A stretch of 64,000 nt of DNA. Origin: Alistipes onderdonkii. GTDB lineage: Bacteria > Bacteroidota > Bacteroidia > Bacteroidales > Rikenellaceae. A program made the position numbers and the translations under genes. Position 1 is the stretch's first letter. Every line of letters begins with the position of its first letter. The stretch covers positions 2,170,001 through 2,234,000 of the forward strand of contig NZ_CP102251.1 in assembly GCF_025145285.1 (NCBI RefSeq), read 5' to 3'. Of the stretch, positions 44,884-52,393 are shown piece after piece. The notes beneath the pieces were generated by a model. It did no database searches. It was given only the letters and a program-made list of their open reading frames with translations, and was not told the DNA's origin.

Positions 44884-46158
44884 TTACAAAACTTTTGCCG
44901 CCTCGTTGATTACCTTGTTGTCGAAGCTGTCGAGGTAGGTGTTGGTCGTCTCAAGGTCGGCATGACCGAGCATCTGCGAAATGATTTCGCGCGGGATTTT
45001 ATTGTATTGCAAGGTCATTGCCATTGTATGACGGCTTACATAGCTGGTCAAATGATAATCGATGCCGAGTTCTTCGGCCAACGATTTCAAATATTTCTGA
45101 TATTTGGCGTAACGGCTTCGGATGTGGTTGTATAGCTTCTCGCCCGTATAGCCGGAACAAGTGATGATCGGTAACAAATAATTTTCGACGGTTGGCGAGG
45201 CAGATTTCAGCTGTTCGATCAATCCCTGAATCTCCGGCGTAATGTGGATTCGGATGGCAGTTGCGTTCTTTTGGTGCTTGATTTTGTTGCGTTTGTAAAC
45301 GATATAATTCCCGTCAGCCAGCCGTTGAATATGATCGGTCGTAAGGTAGGCCATATCGACGAACGACATTCCGTAGCAGTAGTAAGAAAAAAGAAAGAGT
45401 TGCCGGGCGTATTCGTTTTGGGGATTCTGTGCGGGCGTATCTTTGAGTTTTTGCAAGTCTTGAGGCGGGAGGTAGCGTTTCTCGGTCGCTTCTTCCAACT
45501 TGGCAATCTCGAAGCCGCCTTTGACGAAAGGATAGGTCGCTTCCGAACCGACACCTTCTCGTTTCGCTTGATTCAATATAGCCCGCAATGCCTTGAAATA
45601 ATATTTGCGGGTATTGCCCTTGCAACCCCGCTTTTGCAGGAACGTATCGAAATTGCGCACGTAACGCAGGTCGATGTCGGAAAACAGCCGTTGACTCAGT
45701 TTGCCGTCGTAATATTTGAGCAGTCGAAGCGTTTCGAAATAGCATTTGGCGTTGCCCGTATGTCCGGTATCCCTTAATGTTTGGATGTGATTTTCGAGGT
45801 ATGCGCAGAATTTTCCCTGCTTGGAGGGGTTCAAAAATGTTTCCTCAAATTGGTTCAGTGTCCAGTCGATGCCGTCTATCTCGAATTTCTCGATAATCTC
45901 GCGGGCGCGGGCTTTGACTTTGTCCAAAAAAGCATTGTCCTGAATTCGTTTCTTATTGGCCTCCCGCTGCTTTTCGCCTTTCAGATTCCGTTCGATGGTA
46001 AGTCGTTCGGCCGAATTGTCCCAATAGGCCGGATCGACGTATAATTTCAGACTGATGCGCTTGCGACTGCTGTTTTTAGTGACGCATAATTGGAGAATGT
46101 GATACCCCATTGAATTGGGTTTGTATTTCCGTAAAACGATGCGAACAGAGTAGGCCAT
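44884..46158 (-). CDS. Tyrosine recombinase (integrase) of the element
   Basis: 424 aa from the ATG at 46158; the extension upstream is rejected because MAYSVRIVLRKYKPN is the usual start. Order: arm-binding domain (about 1-90), SAM-like core-binding domain (about 105-210) and catalytic domain (about 215-420). C-terminal catalytic motifs: YVSRHTMAMTL, LGHADLETTNTYLDSF with the nucleophile Tyr. The first catalytic Arg, expected near YYCYGMSFVDMAYL, is not visible (Tyr/Ser at the likely position). It sits 148 bp inside the right repeat. Confidence 0.9.
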   Translation of the reverse strand: MAYSVRIVLRKYKPNSMGYHILQLCVTKNSSRKRISLKLYVDPAYWDNSAERLTIERNLKGEKQREANKKRIQDNAFLDKVKARAREIIEKFEIDGIDWTLNQFEETFLNPSKQGKFCAYLENHIQTLRDTGHTGNAKCYFETLRLLKYYDGKLSQRLFSDIDLRYVRNFDTFLQKRGCKGNTRKYYFKALRAILNQAKREGVGSEATYPFVKGGFEIAKLEEATEKRYLPPQDLQKLKDTPAQNPQNEYARQLFLFSYYCYGMSFVDMAYLTTDHIQRLADGNYIVYKRNKIKHQKNATAIRIHITPEIQGLIEQLKSASPTVENYLLPIITCSGYTGEKLYNHIRSRYAKYQKYLKSLAEELGIDYHLTSYVSRHTMAMTLQYNKIPREIISQMLGHADLETTNTYLDSFDNKVINEAAKVL

Positions 46159-46305
46159 TTTCCGATGTAAAATAGATGGTGGTACAAAAGTGGTACAAGA
46201 AAAATCGCAATAGATGACAATAAGGCAAAATCGCAATTCTCTGTACGTGATGTAAATATACTAAAATAAAGTTAATTACTTTTATCGGAAAAAATAAATT
46301 TCTCC

Positions 46306-46350
46306 TCTGGGGGGCGCGTGGTCGCAAGTTCGAATCTTGTCACCCCGACT
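46306..46350 (+). other. Right attachment repeat (tRNA-Pro 3' remnant)
   Basis: 45 bp identical to 37032-37076. Only the 3' part of the tRNA is present, so this copy is not a functional tRNA gene. Confidence 0.9.
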
Positions 46351-46356
46351 TTTCGA

Positions 46357-46400
46357 AAAGCCTTGATAATCTGATGATTGTCGAGGCTTTCTTGTTTTTG
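46357..46400 (+). terminator. Original host terminator of tRNA-Pro (now beyond the element)
   Basis: Stem AAAGCCTTGATAAT / ATTGTCGAGGCTTT with two G-T pairs, then a T-rich tail. It has the same spacing from the tRNA 3' end as the left-end terminator. Confidence 0.65.
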
Positions 46401-46818
46401 TATCTGTTCGTACGGGTAGGGCTGTGCGGGCGGGGGAATACGATTCTGCGGGGAAAATACGTTCTTATATACAAGGGCGGAAGATGCGGGCGGTGCGGGA
46501 ACCCCGGCTGACCGCAGACGGGAAATGTCAATTTTTTTACTATCTTTGTGACGGATTCCGTATGGCGGCCGTCGTTTTTTTGCTGTGAGGCCGCCGATTC
46601 TTGCCGGCTCGCCTGTGGGCGGCAGTTTTTGATATTTGCCCGGAGGAATGCCCTTTTCCCGGGAATATCGTCCGAATGCGGAGGAATTTGCAGGGGAGCC
46701 TGCGGTTCCGGGTGTATCTGTGATTTTATTGCGCCGTGCCCTTTTTATCGTACGCTGACGACCGTACCGGGGACATTGCCGCCCGCATCCGAAAATTATA
46801 ACGAAAAAATAAACGATA
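46401..46818. other. Spacer upstream of the KamA-family gene
   Basis: About 420 bp without a convincing gene. It carries a -7 element at 46541-46548 and otherwise GC-rich sequence that may form a long leader (about 270 nt). Confidence 0.45.
46541..46548 (+). promoter_or_regulatory. -7 promoter element upstream of the KamA-family gene
   Basis: TATCTTTG, 276 bp upstream of the ATG. The long untranslated leader is unusual if this is the only promoter. Confidence 0.45.
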
Positions 46819-46824
46819 GTGCTT

Positions 46825-48921
46825 ATGAAACAAAGGAAAATGCTTTCATTCACGCTTTACCAGCTCGGGCTGTTTTTCCGCCAGGAGCTGCCGGGACTTG
46901 TTGCCCAGGCCGATGCGAGCCGCGATGCCGGGGAGTTCCGGGCCCGGCTCGAAGAGTTCGTCGCCCGGCATGCGGCGGCGCAGGGCGAGGCGGCGGAACA
47001 GATCCGCCTGCTGATCGGCTACGACGGGCGGGAGGTGAGCGAACTTTCGACCGGTGAGCAGATGCCCGTGCGGACGCTGGAATTGCTGTGGCAGTTCCTC
47101 ACGGGGCGGCTGGAGAACCCGGAGATGCGTTGCGACCTGTTCATCGACCTGTTTTTCCAGTTCAAGCGCCTTGAGGGGCTGGAGTTGCAGCCGCTCACGC
47201 CGCAGCGCGTCCGTATCCGCAGCGATCGCTGGCCAACGGGGCTCGATCCCGAGGTGGCGGAGGTGCGCGCCCAGAACAGGGAGCGTATGCTCCACCTCTT
47301 GGTGCAGAAGATCGAGAACCGCAAGTCGACCCCTTCGCGGTTCCGTTTCGAGGAGGGGATGACCTACGAGGATAAATACCGTCAGGTAGGCGTCTGGTGG
47401 GGCGATTTCCGGTTCCACCTGGCGATGGCCGTGAAGAGCCCTTCGGAGTTGAACCGGTTTCTGGGCAACTCGCTCTCGGCGGAGACCATGTACCTGCTGT
47501 CGAAGGCCCGCAAAAAGGGGATGCCGTTCTTCGCCACGCCCTATTACCTCTCGCTGCTGGACATCACCGGCAAAGCGTACGACGACGAGGCGATCCGCAG
47601 CTATATCCTCTATTCGCCGCAGCTGGTCGAGACCTACGGGAATATCCGCGCCTGGGAGAAGGAGGACGTTGTCGAGGCCGGAAAACCCAATGCGGCCGGG
47701 TGGCTGCTGCCCGACGGGCACAATATCCACCGCCGTTATCCCGAAGTGGCGATCCTGATCCCCGATACGATGGGGCGTGCCTGCGGCGGGTTGTGCGCCT
47801 CGTGCCAGCGGATGTACGACTTTCAGAGCGAACGGCTCAATTTCGAGTTCGAGAGCCTGCGCCCCAAGGAGAGCTGGGATCACAAACTGCGCCGCCTGAT
47901 GGCTTATTTCGAGGAGGACACGCAGCTGCGCGACATCCTCATCACGGGCGGCGACGCCCTGATGAGCCAGAACAAGACGCTGCGCAATATCCTCGAGGCG
48001 GTCTACCGCATGGCCTGCCGCAAGCGCAAGGCCAACCAGGCGCGTCCCGACGGTGAAAAATATGCCGAGTTGCAGCGCGTGCGGCTGGGGTCGCGCCTGC
48101 CGGCTTACCTGCCGATGCGCATCGACGACCAGCTGGTGGAGGTGCTGAAGGAGTTCCGGGAGAAGGCCTCGGCCGTCGGCGTGAAGCAGTTCGTCATCCA
48201 GACGCATTTCCAGTCGCCGCTGGAGGTGACGCCCGAGGCGCGGGAGGCTATCCGGAAGATACTTTCCGCCGGGTGGCTCATCACCAACCAGCTGGTATAT
48301 ACCGTCGCGGCATCGCGCCGCGGGCATACCACCCGGCTGAGGCAGGTGCTCAACTCGCTGGGCGTGGTCTGTTACTATACCTTCTCGGTGAAGGGCTTCG
48401 GCGAAAACTACACCGTCTTCACGCCCAACAGCCGCTCGATGCAGGAGCAGCAGGAAGAGAAGCTCTTCGGGCGGATGACCGCTGAGCAGACCGCGGAACT
48501 GGATGCGGCGCTGACCGGCGAGGGCGACACGGCCGGGCGCATCCGCCGCTTCATGAAGAAACACCGGCTGCCGTTCCTGGCCACCGACCGCAGTGTGCTG
48601 AACCTGCCGGCCATCGGCAAGAGCATGACCTTCCGGCTGGTGGGCATCACGGCCGAGGGGAAGCGTATCCTGCGTTTCGACCACGACCGTACGCGCCGCC
48701 ACAGCCCGATCATCGACCGTATGGGCGAGATCTACATCGTGGAGAACAAGTCGGTGGCGGCCTATCTGCGCCAGTTGGAGAAGATGGGCGAGGACGCGGA
48801 GGATTACGCCAGCATCTGGGGTTACACGCACGGTCAGACCGAGCCGCGTTTCGGGCTGTACGTCTACCCCGACTTCCCGTTCGGGGTGACCGACCGGGTG
48901 AGCAATCTGGAGCTGGAGTAG
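46825..48921 (+). CDS. kamA-like: KamA-family radical SAM protein (lysine 2,3-aminomutase-like)
   Basis: 698 aa from the ATG at 46825 (a GTG two codons earlier is possible). The radical SAM cluster is RACGGLCASCQRMYDF (CxxxCxxC), followed by LITGGDALMS and QTHFQSPLEVTPEARE, as in lysine 2,3-aminomutases. The N-terminal about 250 residues are an extra region that standard 400-aa KamA proteins lack, as in the long Bacteroidetes version. No lysine fermentation partners (kamDE, kdd) are nearby, so the substrate is open. Confidence 0.82.
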   Translation: MKQRKMLSFTLYQLGLFFRQELPGLVAQADASRDAGEFRARLEEFVARHAAAQGEAAEQIRLLIGYDGREVSELSTGEQMPVRTLELLWQFLTGRLENPEMRCDLFIDLFFQFKRLEGLELQPLTPQRVRIRSDRWPTGLDPEVAEVRAQNRERMLHLLVQKIENRKSTPSRFRFEEGMTYEDKYRQVGVWWGDFRFHLAMAVKSPSELNRFLGNSLSAETMYLLSKARKKGMPFFATPYYLSLLDITGKAYDDEAIRSYILYSPQLVETYGNIRAWEKEDVVEAGKPNAAGWLLPDGHNIHRRYPEVAILIPDTMGRACGGLCASCQRMYDFQSERLNFEFESLRPKESWDHKLRRLMAYFEEDTQLRDILITGGDALMSQNKTLRNILEAVYRMACRKRKANQARPDGEKYAELQRVRLGSRLPAYLPMRIDDQLVEVLKEFREKASAVGVKQFVIQTHFQSPLEVTPEAREAIRKILSAGWLITNQLVYTVAASRRGHTTRLRQVLNSLGVVCYYTFSVKGFGENYTVFTPNSRSMQEQQEEKLFGRMTAEQTAELDAALTGEGDTAGRIRRFMKKHRLPFLATDRSVLNLPAIGKSMTFRLVGITAEGKRILRFDHDRTRRHSPIIDRMGEIYIVENKSVAAYLRQLEKMGEDAEDYASIWGYTHGQTEPRFGLYVYPDFPFGVTDRVSNLELE

Positions 48922-48939
48922 TTGCCGGTGGAAAAAGCA

Positions 48940-48980
48940 GGGGCCCGGCCGGATGCGCTCCGCCGGGCCCCGATATATTT
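48940..48980 (+). terminator. Terminator after the KamA-family gene
   Basis: 10-bp GC stem GGGGCCCGGC / GCCGGGCCCC with a 12-nt loop, then an AT-rich tail. Confidence 0.75.
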
Positions 48981-49009
48981 GGATATATCAGAAATTCTTA
49001 TTATCTTTG
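48978..49009 (+). promoter_or_regulatory. Promoter of the HGSNAT-like gene
   Basis: TTTG (48978-48981), 20-bp spacer, TATCTTTG (49002-49009): a full consensus match, overlapping the tail of the preceding terminator. Confidence 0.75.
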
Positions 49010-49081
49010 TGTAAAGTATAACAGGGCCGGTCGAAGAAGGATCACTGACAAGGATCGGGCCGGAAGAACAGCACCCGAATT

Positions 49082-50182
49082 ATGAAACCGTCCGAACGAT
49101 TGCAGTCGCTCGATGCCCTGAGGGGGTTCGACATGCTCTTTATCATGGGGTTCGCCTCGCTCGTCGTCGCCGTGTGCGGCTTGTGGCCCAACGCTGTGAC
49201 CGACAGCATTGCCAGCCAGATGGGGCATGCCAGCTGGGACGGCTTCACCCACCACGATACGATCTTTCCGCTGTTCCTCTTCATTGCCGGGGTGAGCTTC
49301 CCCTTTTCGCTTTCCAAGCAGCGTTCGCTGGGGTTGCCGACCGGGACGATCTATGCAAAGATCGTCCGCCGCGCGCTGACGCTGGTGTTGTTGGGGGTGG
49401 TTTACAACGGGTTGTTCAGGCTCGATTTCGAAAACCTGCGTATTGCCAGCGTACTGGGGCGTATCGGCCTTGCATGGGGCATAGCCGCGGTGCTGTACCT
49501 CAATTTCGGGGTGAAGGCGCGCATTGCGATCGCTGCAGCCATACTGGTCGGTTACGGCCTGTTGTCGGCGCTGGTGGCGGCACCCGACGTCGCGGGCGCA
49601 GGGCCATTGACCCGGGAGGGTTGCCTGGCAGGGTATGTCGACCGGCTGCTGTTGCCGGGTAAGTTGTACGGCAAGACATTCGACCCCGAGGGGCTGCTGA
49701 GTACGGTGCCCGCCGTGGTGACGGCCATGCTGGGCATGTTTACGGGGGAATTCGTGCGGCGGCAGGACTTGTCGGGCGGCCGCAAGGCGTCGTGGATGAT
49801 TGCGGCGGCCGTGGCGCTGCTGGTCGCAGGGCTGGCTTTCAACGGGGTGGTGCCTGTGAACAAATCGCTGTGGTCGAGCACGTTCGTATGTGTCGTGGCT
49901 GCCTATTCGCTGGCGATGTTCGCCCTGTTCTACTACCTGATCGACGTCAGGGGATGGCGCCGCTGGACGCTCTTCTTCCGCGTCGTGGGACTCAATTCGA
50001 TCACGATCTATCTGGCCCAGCGTATCGTGGGCTTCGGGCGCATATCCGATTTCTTCCTCGGGGGCGTGGCGTCGAAATGCCCGGAGGCGCTTGCCGCCGT
50101 GGTCGACAGTGCCGGCTATGTGGCCGTCTGCTGGCTGTTTCTCTATTTCCTTTACAGAAAGAACGTCTTTCTGAAGGTGTAG
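49082..50182 (+). CDS. HGSNAT-like/DUF5009 membrane acyltransferase
   Basis: 366 aa polytopic membrane protein (about 10 segments). RLQSLDALRGFDMLFIMGF and DGFTHHDTIFPLFLFIAGVS are hallmarks of the heparan-alpha-glucosaminide N-acetyltransferase-like family, with the conserved His in THHD. Members move acetyl groups across membranes onto sugars. In Bacteroidetes they are common and uncharacterised. No glycan locus is directly adjacent, although a GH43 gene lies 1 kb on. Confidence 0.85.
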   Translation: MKPSERLQSLDALRGFDMLFIMGFASLVVAVCGLWPNAVTDSIASQMGHASWDGFTHHDTIFPLFLFIAGVSFPFSLSKQRSLGLPTGTIYAKIVRRALTLVLLGVVYNGLFRLDFENLRIASVLGRIGLAWGIAAVLYLNFGVKARIAIAAAILVGYGLLSALVAAPDVAGAGPLTREGCLAGYVDRLLLPGKLYGKTFDPEGLLSTVPAVVTAMLGMFTGEFVRRQDLSGGRKASWMIAAAVALLVAGLAFNGVVPVNKSLWSSTFVCVVAAYSLAMFALFYYLIDVRGWRRWTLFFRVVGLNSITIYLAQRIVGFGRISDFFLGGVASKCPEALAAVVDSAGYVAVCWLFLYFLYRKNVFLKV

Positions 50183-50272
50183 CCTGCGGATTCCGTCAGG
50201 TGCTGCGCGCAGGCGCGGCTGGCGCGGAGTTTGCTTCACGCCCAACCGATTGTATAATAAAAAATCATTGCT

Positions 50273-50986
50273 ATGAATAAGACGATTCACCGCGCACAGA
50301 CGCGCGGACACGCCAACCATGGTTGGCTCGATACCTACCATACGTTCAGTTTTGCCGGATATTACGACCCCCGGCGAATCCATTTCGGCGCCCTGCGGGT
50401 GCTCAACGACGATACGGTCGCCCCGGGCGAAGGATTCGGGACGCATCCCCACGATAACATGGAGATCGTGTCGATTGCGCTCGAAGGTGCGCTTCGGCAC
50501 GGCGACAGCATGGGGAACATGCAGGAGCTGCGCCCGGGCGAGATCCAAGTCATGTCGGCCGGGACGGGCATTACGCACAGCGAAATGAACGCCAGCGACA
50601 CGGAGCCCGTGAAATTCCTGCAGATATGGGTGTTGACCGATGCGGAGAACCATACGCCGCGTTACAACCAGATCCGGCTGGCGCCGGCAAAGCGTAACGA
50701 ATTGAGGACGATCGTGGCCCCCGAAGGCCGCGGTGGCGAAAACACGGGCTGGCTCCATCAGGATGCCTGGTTCTCGACGCTCGACCTGGACAAGGGGCAT
50801 GACGTTGAATACCGGATGCATACGCCCGGGAACGGGGCCTATGTCTTCGTGATCGAAGGGCTGGTCGAGGTGGACGGCGAAGTGCTCGGCCGCCGCGACG
50901 GCATGGGGGTCTGGGATACCGACGGGTTCCGCATCGAGGCTTCGGCCGACGCACAGGTGCTCGTGATCGAGGTGCCGATGCGGTAA
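50273..50986 (+). CDS. Pirin family protein (bicupin)
   Basis: 237 aa. The N-terminal cupin has the pirin metal site: FGTHPHDNMEIVSIALEG with His residues of the GTHPHDNMEI block, and VMSAGTGITHSEMNASD with the further His/Glu ligands. The start HRAQTRGHANHGWLDTYHTF is typical of YhhW-type pirins, some of which are quercetin dioxygenases. Soluble and cytoplasmic. Followed by a strong terminator. Confidence 0.95.
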   Translation: MNKTIHRAQTRGHANHGWLDTYHTFSFAGYYDPRRIHFGALRVLNDDTVAPGEGFGTHPHDNMEIVSIALEGALRHGDSMGNMQELRPGEIQVMSAGTGITHSEMNASDTEPVKFLQIWVLTDAENHTPRYNQIRLAPAKRNELRTIVAPEGRGGENTGWLHQDAWFSTLDLDKGHDVEYRMHTPGNGAYVFVIEGLVEVDGEVLGRRDGMGVWDTDGFRIEASADAQVLVIEVPMR

Positions 50987-51004
50987 CGGGCGGATATATA
51001 GGTG

Positions 51005-51035
51005 AAAGCCTGCTGGTTTCCAGCAGGCTTTTTTT
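51005..51035 (+). terminator. Rho-independent terminator of the pirin gene
   Basis: Perfect 12-bp stem AAAGCCTGCTGG / CCAGCAGGCTTT with a TTT loop, followed by T7 in total. Confidence 0.95.
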
Positions 51036-51109
51036 ATTGCCGCCGTGCCGCACCGGCCGGGCGGAAACGGAAATCCCCTTCCGCCCGGCCGAAGACTGTG
51101 TATTTTTCG

Positions 51110-51117
51110 TATCTTTG
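51110..51117 (+). promoter_or_regulatory. -7 promoter element of the GH43 gene
   Basis: TATCTTTG, giving a leader of about 45 nt to the preferred ATG. Confidence 0.6.
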
Positions 51118-51165
51118 TTTGCCGGTTCCGGTAAAATATCGTTGAATTCGTAAATGAGATACGCT

Positions 51166-52191
51166 ATGAAAAATTATTTCGTCGCACTCGCCTTCATGGC
51201 GGTGTTACTGCCTGTGGCCTGTGCCTGCGGCACGCCCGAACCCGCCCGCAGCGGGGACGGGGATCCCCTGCCCGGGAACCCCGGGGCAAAGAGCTACAAG
51301 AACCCGGTTTTCAGGGAATTCCTCGTGGCCGACCCCACGGTAATACGCGCCGAGGACGGGAATTTCTACCTCTATGCGACCGAGAGCGGAAAGAACAACA
51401 TCCCCATCCTGCGCTCGTCCGACCTGGTGAACTGGACGAAGGTCGGCGAGGTCTTTACGGCGGAGAACCATCCGCAGATAACCGACAAGGCCGGGGCCAA
51501 CCTCTGGGCGCCGGACATCAACAAGATCGGCGACAGGTATGTGCTGTATTATTCCCAGCCGGGGGAGAACAACAAGCACGCCATCGGCGTGGCGTCGGGC
51601 CCCTCGCCTGTCGGGCCCTTTACCGACCACGGGAAACTGATCGGCAGCGACGAGATCGGGGTCGATATTTCGATCGACCAGTTCTACATCGAGGAGGACG
51701 GACACAAGTACATGTTCTGGGGAAGTTTCCGGGGCATCTGGGCGATTGAACTTGCGGACGACGGGTTATCGCTCAAACCCGGGGCCGGGAAGCGTAAGAT
51801 CGCCGGCGACCAGTACGAGGGCACCTACATCCACAAGCGGGACGGATACTATTACCTGATCGTCTCGACGGGCGATTTCATGAAGGATTACCATGTGGTC
51901 GTCGGCCGCAGCCGGTCGCTGATGGGGCCTTATGTCGATCGTGCGGGACGCGACATGCTCGGCGTGCACCACGAACTGGTCGTGGGCAACGGCAACGGGT
52001 TTGTCGCCCCGGGGCACAATGCGGAATTCGTTACCGACGACAAGGGGCAGGACTGGATGCTGTACCATACCCGGCTCGAGGTGGGCGGGCCGCGTTACCT
52101 GATTCTCGACCGGATCGAATGGAATGACGGGTGGCCCGAGGTGCGCGGGCACGTACCCGCCCGGAGTGCCGAAGCTCCCGTTTTCGAGTAG
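51166..52191 (+). CDS. GH43 family glycosidase lipoprotein
   Basis: 341 aa from the ATG at 51166, which opens a lipoprotein signal (LLPVACACG). The ATG at 51154 adds four residues. Five-bladed propeller catalytic residues: Asp in VADPTVIRAEDGNFYLYATE, Asp in VDISIDQFYIEEDG and Glu in YEGTYIHKRDGYYYLI. GH43 enzymes release arabinose or xylose from plant glycans. The linkage and subfamily are not clear from sequence alone. A single gene, not flanked by a SusCD pair. Confidence 0.9.
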   Translation: MKNYFVALAFMAVLLPVACACGTPEPARSGDGDPLPGNPGAKSYKNPVFREFLVADPTVIRAEDGNFYLYATESGKNNIPILRSSDLVNWTKVGEVFTAENHPQITDKAGANLWAPDINKIGDRYVLYYSQPGENNKHAIGVASGPSPVGPFTDHGKLIGSDEIGVDISIDQFYIEEDGHKYMFWGSFRGIWAIELADDGLSLKPGAGKRKIAGDQYEGTYIHKRDGYYYLIVSTGDFMKDYHVVVGRSRSLMGPYVDRAGRDMLGVHHELVVGNGNGFVAPGHNAEFVTDDKGQDWMLYHTRLEVGGPRYLILDRIEWNDGWPEVRGHVPARSAEAPVFE

Positions 52192-52328
52192 CCCGGCTGG
52201 CAGGCCGTGCGATGTCCGTGCGTGCGGCGTCCATGCCTGTGACCTGTCTGCGCCGTCCGTACCTGCGACCTGCCTGCGGCATCGCGGTTGACGCGGCCGG
52301 GGCAGGCGTATTGCCGGCAGGAAGAGAG

Positions 52329-52369
52329 AATCCCGGCGGGATCCCACATGGGTTCCCGCCGGGATTTTT
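52329..52369. terminator. Convergent terminator between GH43 and prfC
   Basis: Stem of 17 positions (AATCCCGGCGGGATCCC with its complement, one mismatch) and a 4-nt loop. The plus-strand tail is ATTTTTA. It serves the GH43 gene and can serve prfC, which ends 25 bp away on the other strand. Confidence 0.85.
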
Positions 52370-52393
52370 ACGGATCGGACAGCCCCCCCCGGA

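Larger units (their letters stand above)
37032..46350 (+). mobile_element. 9.3-kb integrated element (satellite- or IME-like) in tRNA-Pro
   Basis: Bounded by identical 45-bp direct repeats, with a tyrosine integrase next to the right end. Gene content, in genomic order: FtsZ-C-like protein, three DUF4190-like membrane proteins, a hypothetical, a BT4734/PriCT-2 protein, a DUF6291-like protein, HTH excisionase-like, zinc-ribbon protein, AbiEii, AbiEi, integrase. All genes are on the minus strand. It is visibly more AT-rich than its flanks. No relaxase, coupling protein, conjugation or phage structural gene was found, so it probably relies on a helper for transfer. Confidence 0.9.

Noticed and set aside
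37032..46350. CRISPR array or retron inside the element
   Set aside because: The only repeats are two copies 629 bp apart, and there is no reverse transcriptase or Cas-like protein.
46846..48831. 661-codon minus-strand frame opposite the KamA-family gene
   Set aside because: Shadow of a GC-rich gene with intact radical SAM motifs on the other strand.
49001..50821. 606-codon minus-strand frame across the acyltransferase and pirin genes
   Set aside because: Crosses two clearly real genes and has shadow-like composition.
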